From contig CAUYUJ010015310.1 of the NCBI GenBank assembly GCA_963575745.1, positions 17,501 to 81,500 on the forward strand: DNA of 64,000 nt, read 5' to 3'. The notes beneath the pieces were generated by a model. That model saw only the letters and a list, made by a program, of their open reading frames with translations, searched no databases and had not been told where the DNA came from. How positions within the stretch are numbered: the first letter of the stretch is position 1; each line of letters opens with the position of its first letter. A program made the position numbers and the translations under genes. This document shows, in pieces, positions 39,785-50,805 of the stretch. Origin of the DNA: Prorocentrum cordatum. Its lineage: Eukaryota; Sar; Dinophyceae; Prorocentrales; Prorocentraceae.

Positions 39785-39835
39785 AACATAAAATGAAAAA
39801 TGAAACATACATGTTTCATGTTTCACTTGTGGTTT
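39785..39835. repeat. AT-rich palindromic motif, copy 3
   Basis: An aaaatgaaaaatgaaaca stretch followed by tacatgtttcatgtttca, matching the clusters at 36.7 and 37.0 kb. Confidence 0.75.
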
Positions 39836-39912
39836 TTGTGTAACTGAAACGTGGCCGTGAAATTAGCCATGCATGTTTTCCAACACGTTTCTGGATTCAT
39901 ATTTGTCATGTG

Positions 39913-40793
39913 TTATGTCCCTGTGCAGTCCTCCTTGGTCAGCTTGTCGCGGTTCGCCTCGATGACTGATGTCTCAGTCGGAGGGCGCTTGGACGTGATC
40001 CGCCTCCTCTTCACCTCGGAGCCCGTCGTGCCCTGGTCGACCTTCTTGCCGTCGCCCGTCTTGTCTGCCTTGGTCTTCTTGCCCTTGCCGCTTATGGCAA
40101 TGTAGTCGCGTGGAGTGGGTGCAGGCGGTGGTGCAGATGCCAAGGCCTTTAACGTTTCAGCTGTCAGCGGCATGCCACCAACCTGTTTGGATTTTCCACT
40201 TGATTTCCAGAACAGCTTAGCTTCGAGCTCGTCGATGTCAAAAGGCGCTTCTCGATAGTGGTCTCCTCATCGGTGCTGGGGACATCGACCAGCGGGACCT
40301 TAGGCTTGGGTGGGACGGGATTCCCCACGACTTCATCATCATGATGATCATCAGCTCTGTATTTGCTCTTGTCGATGTCCCTGCAGGCAGCCATCTTGTC
40401 GATGATGATCTGGAGCTGGCCGTGACCTTTCGGTGCTCGATTGGTGGTGCGGGCAATACTCTGCAACGACATCATCATAACACGCAAGCCGTATATGGAT
40501 TTATCTGAGTCAGTGTAGCTCCAGGTCATGGTGTTTCTGGTCAACCACGCGTCAAATTGTTTTTGAAACAACTTTTGATTAGGCACCAACCCTCCTGATC
40601 TATCAACTATGCCATTGATCAAGTTGAACTGCTTTGATACCAATGCCCATGAACTCGTCAAGCCTTGCTTGGTCACCTCAGGACCGTTCCATAGCACACC
40701 AGGTTTGCAACTAGAGACCTGCACGGGATCCGAAAAGAGATCGTATGAGACATCGTTTGGTAAGTCAATCCCCTTGGTACGTTTGGCCGACAT
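39913..40793 (-). pseudogene. Uncharacterised protein with one frameshift (MSAKRTKGIDLPN)
   Basis: The minus-strand ATG is at 40793-40791 (an upstream TTG gives no better start). The first part reads NDVSYDLFSDPV, LWNGPEVTKQGLTSSWAL, MTWSYTDSDKSIYGLRV and STDEETTIEKR. There, at an A run (40241-40244 on the plus strand), the coherent reading changes frame and continues FDIDELEAKLFWKS, GMPLTAETLKAL, PRDYIAISGKGKK and a basic stretch EVKRRRITSKRPP, ending at TAA near 39913. In the original frame the residues after KR (LLTSTSSKLS) are frameshifted. Lys/Arg-rich segments suggest nuclear location. The family is unknown. Confidence 0.5.
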
Positions 40794-40924
40794 GCTCACA
40801 CGAACCTTCGAAACCAAAAAAAGCTGCGGTGATGATGAGGGTGGTGATGGTGACGGTGGGAGACCTCAGGGATTCTGTGGATCTTTCCAAGCCCCACGGC
40901 CTTCCCAAACCCCAGGATCATGTA

Positions 40925-41450
40925 GTAGTAGTAGTAGTAGTAGTAGTAGTCGTAGCAGTAGCAGTCGCACTAGCAGTAGCAGCAGCAGTAGTAGTAGTCG
41001 GAGGAGGCGGAGGAGTAGGAGGAGGAAGAGGAGTAGGAGGAAGAGGAGAGGTGGAGAAGGGGGAAGGGGCGAAGTGGAGGGGGAGGGAGAACGGGTGGAG
41101 GAGGTGGTGGAAGGGTGGTGCCGGCCGCGAGAGATGGACGAGGAGGAGGAGAAGGATGAAAAGGAGGAGGAGGAAGATGATGATGAGGAGGAGAAGGAAC
41201 AGGTGGTGGAGGAGGTGGTGGAGGAGGAGTTGGAGGAGGAGGGGGAGGAGGAGGAGGAGGAGGAGAAGGAGGAGGAACACAACACGCTCCCAGCGCATGA
41301 ATGCCCTCTCGCTCGAAACATCCTCGAAAACACTAGGAGGAGGAGGAGCTGGAGAGGAGAAGGAGGGGGAGGGGAATGGAGGAGGAGCGAGGAGGAGGAG
41401 GAGCGAGGATGAGGAGGAGGAGGAGGAGGAGCACAAAACGTTCCCAATGC
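40925..41450 (+). repeat. GTA/GCA and GGA microsatellites
   Basis: GTA and GCA-type repeats (40925-41000) pass into imperfect GGA/GAG repeats (41000-41440). The phrase gcatgaatgccc after a GGA run occurs twice (41295 and 41450), so the run and its right flank are duplicated. Poly-Gly/Glu/Arg and poly-Ser/Leu frames are artefacts. Confidence 0.9.
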
Positions 41451-43140
41451 ATGAATGCCCACATAGAGCTGGAAGCCCAAATCTGGACACACGCACAGCA
41501 ACCCAACTGTCCATACATGGGCGGCAGCCAAAATGTGACACATGGGTGGCAATTTACGTCTGGGCATATGGGTTGCCGCTCATGTGCCCGCGTTTGGGTC
41601 GGTAGCCGTGCGTGGACACGTGTTGGCACCCGTGTGTGCACATTTGGTCGTGTCGCACATACGCACACGCAAGCACAGGCCACGCACAACACCTGACCAA
41701 AGCATCCGCAGGCAACCACTAAATACGAGCTACCAACAGCGACCATCTGGACATTTAGGGGAGCCCAGCGACTGCATCCATGTGCTCGCATGCGCGCTGG
41801 TTGCAAATCCATGCGTGCGTGCGCACGCAAGCTCAGATAAGTGGCGCTTCCCGTTCTTGTCCGGAAAGGTTTCTTAGACAACGTCCCGTTATTAATGAGC
41901 AGTCGTGTTGGTTCCTGTGTGCCCATGCAAAAGTCGACCCCGTGGACGTGCTTGAGGGATCCAGCCAGTTTGGCTGTCCCGTAGTGCGAGTAATTCTAGA
42001 ATATGGCAATTATCTGCATCTGCCGGGTGTGTTCAGCTTGCGAATACTCTCCAGATTCCGACGATTACCAGGGCTTTTAGCAGCGTGCGCATGGAGTGCC
42101 ATACGCACGCGGTTCCACAGTCACGTTCGTGTTCAGATTTCGCCGCCCGTTCTGTTTCCCTTTGCCTTCCTCCTCCGCTCCCCCCTCCTCTTCCTCCTCC
42201 CGGGCTTTTGTGTGCGAAGGTCATAGTGTGTTGTCATTCGAGGTTTCACCTTGTCGCGCCAGTTTTGGACACTTGCCCAGGCAACACCGTCGGGGCCCTA
42301 AGGAACCCTTTTCGTTGGGGAGGGACTCGGTGTTCCTTGATTGTTCTGCAGTTTGTCTCCGGTTGTCCTGAGGTGTTCCATGGGAAATCGAAGTTCAATG
42401 TGTGGGAGAAAGGGGCCGCGCTCCTTATTTAGAGTTCCTTAGGTCAACGCCCCGACGGTAGTTGTCACGGGTAGCGCTTGCCTGTCCCCGCCGCGTGGCC
42501 GATGCAGTCTCGCGGTGTCTCTGACATGTTGACACTACGGGGGAGATGTTGCACTAGTAATTTGCCCAGTGCCTAGGAAGAACCAAATACTATCCCGCCC
42601 ATTGCGCTGTGCAGGTGTTTTGCTATGCAGGCATTTTGCACCAACCTCCCAGAGCCCAGGGGGGGGACATTTTGATAACCTCAATTCCGGCCCTGTGGAT
42701 GCTTTTCGCGTTCCCTCCTCACTTCCCCTCTTCCCGCGCGTGCACTGCCGTGGTCATGTGGGCGCCCTGGCTGACAGGCAGTCGGGCGATGACCTCCGTG
42801 GCCTGCTCGCCCTCCCCTTCTCGTCCTCCTCCTCCTCCTCCTCCTTCTCCTTCTCCTCCTCCTCCTCCTCTTGTTCTGGCGCATAACTGTCCGAATTTCC
42901 GCCCCGAGTTTCGGCCAAGTTCGCAGGACATACTTCTGCTAGAAACCGTGGTTTCTGTCTCTAGGCGGCATCCTGGCCAGCGCCGTTACGACGGGTAGCG
43001 CAAATTCATGTGGCGACTCACGGAGTTGGCACCGAGTGCTACATCATCATTACCACTGCTGCGAGGGGAAAAAAACAGCGTGCGTATGTAGTGGGTTTCC
43101 AACACATACAGTCGCAGTTTCGAGTTGTTGTCCCAAACGC
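41450..43140. other. Non-coding spacer, no gene recognised
   Basis: A mixed stretch with g/c-rich alternating phrases (41590-41690), a TCC-rich stretch (42160-42200), a second TCC stretch (42825-42880) and otherwise unique sequence. Open frames on both strands are short or repeat-derived. Confidence 0.5.
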
Positions 43141-44085
43141 ATTCAGCTTAAGTTCGCCTGAGTGAGGGGACAGACCGGTCTAGCATCGTCCCGTGGTGGG
43201 CTATTGAAGTGGAGCTCCGCGGTGGAGATTCTTGTTGTTGATGGTGTTGGTGCTGTCGTTGAACTCCTCACTGCTGATGAAAGATTAGTGTTGGTCCCCC
43301 CTCCGGAGACCATTGTTTTTTCAATTGAAGTGCTTCCCCCGGGACTCGCACCTTGTTTTTTACAAGGGAAGGTCACGGAGCTCAAACTGGGCCCTTGGCC
43401 CCCGGTTTATAACAACAACGGCTCCCGCTTGGCATTTCCGTACAATTTCTACCACATCGCGGTCTCGCGGGGGACTATCTCACAATTCATGTACGCATCG
43501 GGGTCTCGCGTGGGAGTTCTTAGCAATTTATTCAGACGATGCGCCCTCGGCGCTCAGGAATCACGCTCTCGTTTTGGCTCTTCTCACGATTTACTTCGGA
43601 ATCGCGCTATCGAGACGTCCCTGCGATTCATGCAGGACCCACGCCACAGCAACCCGCCTGCTCGACCTCGTCGCCTTCCAGACCTGCTCGCTATGGGTCT
43701 GCCCACCCGATCTGCCCGTCTGGTTTTGGCATTTGTTTTCTGCTCCTTGCCCCCCTCCTGCTAATATGTCTCGTGCCCCATCCTTCGCCCTCCCCTTCCC
43801 ACCCGTTTTCTCTTCCCTTGTTTTAGGGGCTGCACTAAATGCGCGTGGCAGGTAAGGAAGATATACACCCGAGGGGGTACGATCGAAGACGACGACGGCG
43901 GGCACCGAGGGCTTGGGATATACGTATTGATTGGCACGTGAGCAGATAGGAGCGAACAGTCTTAAAACGACGGTTGTTGTAGTTGTAGCTGTTGTTGTTC
44001 TTGTTGTTGCTGTTGTTGTTGCGTCGTCGTCGTCACCGTCGTCGCCGTCGTCCCGCTGAGCGGTCCGCGATCCAACCGCAATCCG
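43141..44085. other. Unique stretch, possible degenerate coding remnants
   Basis: Overlapping frames of 80-200 codons exist on both strands (plus 43162-43764, minus 43385-43143) without a recognisable domain. I do not call a gene. A GTT microsatellite lies at 43975-44020, and GTC repeats at 44022-44055. Confidence 0.4.
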
Positions 44086-44225
44086 CCCGCCACCCACCTG
44101 CGACCCATCTGCGACCCACCCTCGGCCCACCTTCGACCCAACTGCGACCTACCGGCGATCCACTCGCGACTCCTTTGCGACCGACCCGCGAGCGGCCCCG
44201 CGACCTGCCCTCGACCCACCCGCGA
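44085..44225 (+). repeat. Degenerate minisatellite (cgacccacctg type)
   Basis: Repeated tgcgacccac, ttcgacccaac and gcgacctacc phrases recur every 12-15 bp. Confidence 0.65.
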
Positions 44226-45420
44226 TGAGATGCGCCCACATTGCATCGACGAAAAACGGTACTCGCGGAGGGCTGCTGTGCGCGTCTACGAACCGCCGAC
44301 GACACGGCCCGCATGGCATTGAAAAGAATTCGCGGCTGCGGCCGGCTGTTTCGTATTTGATACTGGAACAACATCCGTTTGGGGGCGCCCCACGCGCGAC
44401 CCATTTTGACCCGCGTTCGCCGAGGCCCGTTTCGCCCGTGGCCCCCGCCCCCTCAACATGATTCGCAATTGCGGGGGGCCCATGTAATTCTGACACCGTT
44501 CGTGGGACTCTTTGCCAGTGCTCGTGCGGCTGTAAGATTGTAGCCCTAGCTGCTGCGCGCATGCGTGGCGTTTTGGATCCTGGCTCCTATTGCGAAGCAT
44601 GGTGACATGTACTCATTCGTGTTGAAAGCTGTGACAACAAGTGGTAACTGTGAGGACGGCGCCAGCACGAATATCAACGGTCGTCAGAAGTTCTACAACG
44701 CGCGGTCTGCGCCAATTCCATGCGGTGCATGTCTGCTTCGACGGTCGTGACTTCATGTGTTGGGTTGGTTTTGTTTGATACGTTCCACTGGTGTTGCAGA
44801 GGCATTGTTTTCAGCTCCCTCATGCTGCGTTCTATTTCAGTGAATGCAGCTGTTACGTCAGGAGAGAGAGAGAGAGAGAGACAAAAAGGCGCGTCGATGC
44901 CTTTTCGGGCATGGGCCGAAGTGGGGATGGCCTGCCCGCCCTCTTTTCGGTTCGCCTCTCCTAGCGCAAGAGTTCCCGGCATGGAGGAATTGGCCATTCA
45001 GGGGAATACGTCGGGAGCCCAGTCTGCATGGTTTCCTTGACGAACTCATCCCACAATTGTAACTATTGCGTCCCTCGGAGCAGTCAGTCACTGCGTTGCC
45101 TGACCCTCGCTTTTGTGTTCCATGTCCTCTGCCCATGTTTAGTGTGGTGTCGCCACATGGCGTCAAACATTCGGTGGTCCATTCCCCGCGATCAGCGCCA
45201 CGGGCCAAGCACATAACAATTTCGTTCGATCGTCGAGTCGGCGGCCCCTGCCACGGTGGCAATCTGCTCGGTTCGTCACCCTTCCCTACGCCTCATGTCT
45301 CGCGCCTTGAGCACACCCAGTGCTTTTTTGCCTCGTGTCAGGCGTGTTATTGCCCTGTAGTCCAGTATCAAGCATGTGGTGTGGGTCAAGGTGCAGTGGT
45401 AGCGATCGCGGAATTGGGAA
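44226..45420. other. Spacer without a recognisable gene
   Basis: Unique sequence with a short GA repeat at 44862-44880. No open frame shows a coherent protein pattern. Confidence 0.5.
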
Positions 45421-45720
45421 CCTTGCGATTCCTAGAATACCGGCCGTTTCAGGGCCTTTGGGGGCCTCGTCGGGCCATTTGAGGCCCTCTTGGGGCCCTT
45501 TTGGGTTCCTCTTTGTGGCCTCTTGAGGTTCCCTTTTGGGCCGTTGGGGCTTCTTGGGAGCTTGCTGGGGGTCTTGGAACCGTTTGGGAAGAGGGATCAT
45601 TTCCCAGCCAGTTTGATTTCCCTTTTAGACTCCTCTTGGGTGCCTCTTTAGCCCATCTTTGAGCCTGAGGGGCCATCTTGGAGACCTCTTGTGGCGTCTT
45701 GGACGCTCCTGAGGTCATAA
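45421..45720 (+). repeat. Strongly diverged ggcctcttggg-type stretch
   Basis: ggcctcttggggc-like phrases are spaced irregularly among other sequence, consistent with an old copy of the 11-13-bp minisatellite. Confidence 0.5.
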
Positions 45721-47095
45721 AGGCAAGAAGTGCAACATCGTATTCCAAAAATGAGTCGACCCCAAGGGTCCCAAGACAGCCCAAGATCCCTCCCAAACGG
45801 GACCGAAAACACGCCCCAGGGGCCATCATGGGGCATATTGGAGGCCTCAATCACGAAAGTCAGTTGGGATTCGGAAAAAAAAACACGCGGTTCACTTCCA
45901 GATCCCACGAACGAAAGCGCCCAGAAGCCCGCAGAGCCAGGGGGGCCGTGGCCCTATACGGAGGACCACACCTAAGGGCATTGCATTATGTTCTAGAGGC
46001 GCGGTGGCAGATACGTTCATCCTCCTCCTGGCGCGCAGCAAATACTCGTCGAGACTTTGATGGGCTGGAATAGATGTCGCGCTTCTGCTTAAGTCGGCGC
46101 GTGCGCGAATGTCTTCGATGACTTTCGATGTGACCTGTGCTTGTTGCTCCCCAGTGCACGGCGTACGACGAGCGGCTACCATTCCAGAACTGATCATCGA
46201 ATCGTTTCAGCAGCATTGCCTAGCAATTACCGGCCTCGATAGAGATGCATCTTGTGAATCTGGGAGCGGGGGGGCAATCGAGATCATTAAAGGTTGGGTA
46301 CTGTAAGCTTGCAATATTAAGCAACACTTTCCTGACCTTGTCCGTTTGCATCCTGCGGGGCAGTGAGAATAATAATATGCGCTTCGGTCTTAGAGTCGTC
46401 TTGTTGGCACCGAGCCCGCGTCGAGGTTAAGGATAATCAATGACGTTCTAACTAATTCTGGCCACAGGGATGGAATTCAACTGCCACATACTGAACGGCG
46501 TTATCGGCAATCAGTGTCACACCGCGATTTCCCGCAATCAGTGTCACACCGCGATAGCGACAGGTAGACTACGCAAGCATGTCACGAGTGGGCTTGCTGC
46601 ACGTTCGTAGATTTATTTCTCATGCGCTTTCGCAGCAGGTGCTAACGCTACACGTGTCGAAGTCGCCGTGCAGGGTGCATCCGTTGGCGGTGATGGCGAT
46701 CGGCATCCAGGCGGCCACACACGCGTATACACAGGCGAGCAATCGTTCTTCTTTACGCAGTGCAGTTCTCGTTCATGCACCGTGAGTGGTAAGGTTCGTG
46801 CACCTAATCCTTGCAGTCGTCGTGAACCTGCCAGCGCGAGCATCATGCGAAGGATGCGAGGTAATAGCGTGCCCAGGAGTCGTCGGCCAATCCCGCCACC
46901 ATGCCCAGTATGTGGGTGAAGGGCTCCTCCCTTCTCTCATCTCTCGGGTGTTTCCTGGGGGCCTGGTAGAGGTTTGTTGCAGGTCTCTTCTAGTAGCAAG
47001 AAGCTGCAGCAAGCAGACGGCAGTCTACATCAATGTGTCCTATTGCGGCCAGAACAGGTTTCAGGTGTTGTTCCTCTGTCTCAGTTGGTTCCTAC
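45721..47095. other. Spacer without a recognisable gene
   Basis: Unique sequence. A short local duplication of gtgtcacaccgcgat phrases occurs at 46510-46560. No coding region is supported. Confidence 0.5.
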
Positions 47096-47099
47096 GAGG

Positions 47100-47315
47100 A
47101 GCAGGGGGTGGAGGAGGAGGGGGTGGAGGAGGAGGAGGAGGAGGAGCAACAGGAGGACGAGGAGGGGGTGGAAGAGGAGGGGGAGGCTGAGGAAGCTAAG
47201 GATTCACCAGAGGAGGACGAGGAGGATGGGGAGAAGGGCGAGGACGAAGGGAAGGAAGGAGGAAGGAGGGAAGGTAGAAGGGGAGGGAGGGGGAGGAAGC
47301 GAGAAGGGGAGAAGC
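47100..47315 (+). repeat. GGA microsatellite with interruptions
   Basis: Imperfect gga/gag repeats. Translations are poly-Glu/Gly on plus and poly-Ser/Pro on minus. Confidence 0.9.
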
Positions 47316-47409
47316 AGCGTAGTTTGGTTCCAACATGTGGACTATCGATCCGCACTTCGAGAAGCAGCTGCGCAATGCTGTATCGCAGTCGCGTGAAAGT
47401 GTCGATGCA

Positions 47410-48525
47410 TGGTTGTTTCATTGCCTCTTGGGGTGTTCTTGGGGGCCTGTCGATGGCCTCTTTGAGCCCTCTTGGGGCGTATTGAGTGAGGGCCCGTTAG
47501 GGTCTTCGGCTGCTTTACGGAAGGGGAAGTGTGTGCTTCCATGCGCCTTCCTCGGGTCCGTTCGTGGACCCTCTCTGAGGGCCTTGGGACCGCTTCTGGC
47601 TCGCTGGGGCCGTCCTGCAGGCCTCCGGGGGGCCACTTGGGGCTCTCCTTGGGCCGTCTCGGGGCCCTCGGTGGCCATCTTGTGATCGTCTTGAGGCTTC
47701 TGAGGCGAGGCCGACCAGGCCAGGAACGCGGAATCGACGGCGCGCTACGGCAAAGGGTTGGTGATTCATTGGCTGACGCCGCACCGCCGACCCCTTGGGG
47801 TGGCAGTAAGAGTGAAAAGCGTGATTTCGGAACGATTTCTGGGGCATCTTGGGGTTTCAGTTTCTTGGGATTTCGTCGGGGGCGGTTAGCAATCGCCGCT
47901 CTGCTCTTGGGCTTGCTTGGGCTCTCCTGGCAGTACTTGTGAGGCATCTTGGGGGCCGTTTTGAAGCCTCTAGGAGCCTCTTTTGGGCCTCTCGGGGGCC
48001 TCGTGGGAGCCTCGCGGGAGCCTCTTGGGGGCCGATTGGCGCCGCCTCAAGTTTTTTCGGAGCCGAGTGCTCGAAATGTTCATTCGGGTTCCCCCTCTGG
48101 GCCTCCTCTTGGGGCTGTCCTGGGGCCCTCCTGGGTCGTTTTGGAAGCTTCTGGGGCTGTCTTGGGGGCCTCTGGGGCCGTCTTGGAGCCCTCTTGGAGG
48201 CCTCTTGGGCCATCTTGGGGCGATCTTAAAGACTTCTTGGGCCGTTGTGGGCCTCGTGAACGCCCAAGAGGCGAATGTGCCAGAAATGTACGTTGTCCCT
48301 AAGGAGCGGGACGATTTTTGCTTCAGGAGGGCCTCTTGGGGCGCCTCTTGGTGGCTTCTTGGGGCGTCTTGGGGGCCTCTGGGACTGTCTGGAGGCGGTC
48401 TCGGGCGTCTTGGAGCGATCTCTCGGCGACTCGTAGCCCTCTTGGACCGTCCGGGTGACCTTTTGGGGCCCTCTTGGCCCGTTCTGGGGCCCCCTGAGGT
48501 TCCAAGGGTGCGGCCGACACCTTTG
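47410..48525 (+). repeat. Diverged minisatellite region (ggcctcttggg-like), GC-rich
   Basis: Phrases such as gggcctctcgggggcctcgt and tcttggggc recur irregularly over 1.1 kb. The long minus-strand frames rich in Pro, Arg and Lys (for example 47947-47342) follow from this composition. Confidence 0.55.
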
Positions 48526-48769
48526 CCCCCCACCCCCCCGCCCCCCCTCCAAACCGGCCGGGCCGGGCTCCCGGGGGAGGGGCTTGGGAACGGGGAATCA
48601 TTTCACACGCCGTGACCCCAATGGGTCGGCGGATCTGGGGCTACTCGGTGGGGCCAGGGCAAGGGACGAATCTGGGCTTGTCAAGACTAGCGGCGGCAAG
48701 TGACACCAGTTGCGGGGCTAGTCGCGGCCTGGTCGGGGGGAAAAAAAATTCGAAGCAGCGAAGATGGGA

Positions 48770-48935
48770 GAGGGGGCGAACAAATCTTTCCGGGTCGACC
48801 TAATGTTTCCCAACCATCCTGTGTTGTTGGGTCCTCGTTTTGAAGAGACGGTCCCCGCGTCCCTCCTCTCTTCTTCTCCTCTCCTCCTCCTCTCCTCCCC
48901 CTCCTCCTTCCCCCTCCTGTCTCTCGTCGCCCTTT
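48770..48935 (+). repeat. Module A left part: conserved block and TCC microsatellite
   Basis: tttcccaaccatcctgtg and gtcctcgttttgaagagac lead into TCC-type repeats. The same block opens module B (60548) and module C (62700). Confidence 0.8.
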
Positions 48936-49500
48936 CACTTTGGCACAACCCTCAAGCGCTTCGTGGCCCCATAGGGAGCTCCACCTAAGGTACGAGTGGC
49001 GAACTGCGCCTGGCGGCGCCGCTCCATTTTGGCACACCCCTCACACGCTTCGTGGCCACATAGTTGGGAGCTCTACTGAATGTCCCAGTGGGGCAGTTCG
49101 CATGGCGGCGCAGCCCCGTTTTGGCACACCTAAGTTCCCCGTGGCGCAGTTCGCATGGCGGCGCCGTTTCATTTTGGCACACCGCTCACACGTTTCGTGG
49201 CCACATAGGGAGCCCCACCTCAGGTCCTAGTGGCGCAGTTCGCACGGCGGCGCCGCCTTATTTTGGCATACCGCTCACACGTTTCGTGGCCACATAAGGA
49301 GCTCCACCTAATGTCCCAGTGGCGAACTACGCATGGCGGTGCCGCCCCATTGTGGCACACCCCTCACACGTTTTCGTGGCCCCATAAGTAGCTCCACCGA
49401 ATGCCCCAGTGGCGCAGTTCGCGTGGCGGCGCCGCCCCATTTTGGCACGCCCCTCACACGTTTGGTGGCCCCATAGGGAGCGCCATTTAAGGTCCCAATG
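48936..49500 (+). repeat. 89-bp tandem array, module A
   Basis: The units contain ttggcacacccctcacacg, tcgtggccccatagggagc and ggcgcagttcgcatggcgg, with a period near 89 bp but several shortened copies. Copies of the same unit form arrays at 60700-61440 and 62800-63470. Confidence 0.88.
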
Positions 49501-49630
49501 GGTGTGCCCGCGTGCGGGAACGGTACTCCCGGGCAGTCTACGGCCGAACCGATTGGGCGCGAGCGTTCCGCAGGACTCTCGCCTTGGGCCGTCGGTTGTC
49601 CGGCGCGCTGCCCCCTTGTTCGACGCCCAG

Positions 49631-49892
49631 GCGTGATTTTGGATTACGGCCGCCACGAGGTCGGGAACGGCAAGAAGGAGGAGGAGGACGACGATTGGTG
49701 GCTGGAGCTCCACGCGCTGCTCTCGCACGCCACCCGCCACCGGGGCCTCCAGCTCATGCGGGCTCCGCGCATCGAGTTTTTCCTGGCAGGGCCGCCGGAG
49801 GGCTTGCGGAAGCGCGCACGAAGCGGCGCAGGAGGGAGGCGACGGCCCTCACCGCGGAGCTGGGCTTCACTGAGGTTATCCGCGAGGCTTGA
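49631..49892 (+). pseudogene. Broken copy of a short terminal exon (module A)
   Basis: After a cag acceptor (49628-49630) the reading VILDYGRHEVGNGKKEE continues to APRIEFFLAGPPEG. It then loses frame relative to the intact copy at 61538 because about 19 bp are missing between ttgcggaa and gcgcacgaag. The downstream part, ELGFTEVIREA, is read in the next frame and ends at TGA 49890-49892. There is also a 6-bp insertion (extra Glu/Asp) compared with copy B. Protein family not recognised. Confidence 0.55.
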
Positions 49893-49929
49893 CCTGGAGG
49901 GCGGCCCACTTGAGCCGCGCCTGCTCTCG

Positions 49930-50395
49930 ACTGCCCAACTGTTTGGCCTCGCGCCGCGGACGACCCGCGGGCGTCGCTGGGCCCTTTCGGGGCGACCAGA
50001 GCGCGTCGCGGGAGCTCCGCGCGGCGCTCTGCCCAGCGCCTCGCTCGCTCGTCGTCGCTCTGCCCAGCGGCCAGATCCTGGCCCGCCATCAGCCAGCCAG
50101 CTAGCCCTCTCTGCTCCGCGCCGCGGACGACCCGCGCGCGTCGCTGGGGCCCTCTCGAAGCGACCAGCGCGCGTCGCGTGAAATCCGCGCGGCGCTCGGC
50201 CCGGCGCCTCGGTCGCCCGTCGTCGCTCTGCCCAGCGGCCGGGCCCTTGCCCGCCATCGGTCAGCCAGCTAGCTCTTTTTGCTCCGCGAAGCGGACGACT
50301 CGCGCGTGTCGCTGGGACCCCTTCTTCGGGGCGACCGGCGCGCGTCGCGAGGGCTCCGCGCTGCGCTGCGCTCGCTGCTCTGGGCCCTGGAGTGC
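49930..50395 (+). repeat. 168-bp tandem repeat, nearly three copies (module A)
   Basis: cggacgacccgcg-type landmarks occur near 49956, 50124 and 50292, a 168-bp period. Because 168 is divisible by three, both strands stay open for long stretches; the Arg/Ala-rich frames are not accepted as genes. A related repeat lies at 61850-62130. Confidence 0.8.
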
Positions 50396-50502
50396 AAGGG
50401 CAAAGAGGGGGATGCACGAGGGGGGAAACGGGCGCGATCCTCGCGTGGGGGGTGTCGACATGGGCGTCGCGGCGCGCGGGCACTGCCGCCGGGGCTCCAG
50501 GG

Positions 50503-50752
50503 TGTCTATATAACCCCCGTTATACCGAGTTACGTGTACGTTGTCTCGCGCGCAAGCACAGCTCAGCAGTTTCAGCATATCAGGCGCGTTTCAAGCAGGT
50601 GTTTCGCAGGTGTCTGCACCATTGCCATTTGATGTTCAGCCCCCCCCCCCCCCGCAGTTAGAAGGTTGCGTATCTTGCGAGTTCGATGCGATTATCCAGA
50701 TAATTCGTTCAATCGAACACATCCCGAGGAGACTCGCGTGCTACCGTCGGTG
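50503..50752 (+). repeat. 5' long terminal repeat
   Basis: It starts tgtctatataac and ends near gctaccgtcggt. It aligns by eye with 59900-60147 over its whole length, including acagctcagcag and ttgatgttcag. Confidence 0.75.
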
Positions 50753-50757
50753 GATTT

Positions 50758-50770
50758 TGGTGGCGGAGCC
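50758..50770 (+). promoter_or_regulatory. Probable tRNA primer-binding site
   Basis: tggtggcggagcc lies six bases after the 5' LTR and resembles the Met-tRNA type primer-binding site tggtatcagagc of Copia elements, with several differences. Confidence 0.5.
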
Positions 50771-50805
50771 GGAGGTCCATTCTCTCCAGCCCCTCCGTCG
50801 CCGCT

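Noticed and set aside
40609-41605. Glu/Arg/Gly-rich plus-strand and Ser/Leu/Pro-rich minus-strand frames
   Set aside because: They are translations of GTA, GCA and GGA microsatellites.
43162-43764. 200-codon plus-strand frame
   Set aside because: It overlaps equally open frames on both strands and shows no recognisable domain; too weak to call.
49644-50483. Arg/Ala-rich minus-strand frame of 279 codons
   Set aside because: It is produced by the 168-bp tandem repeat (a multiple of three) and GC-rich composition; the coherent exon is on the plus strand.
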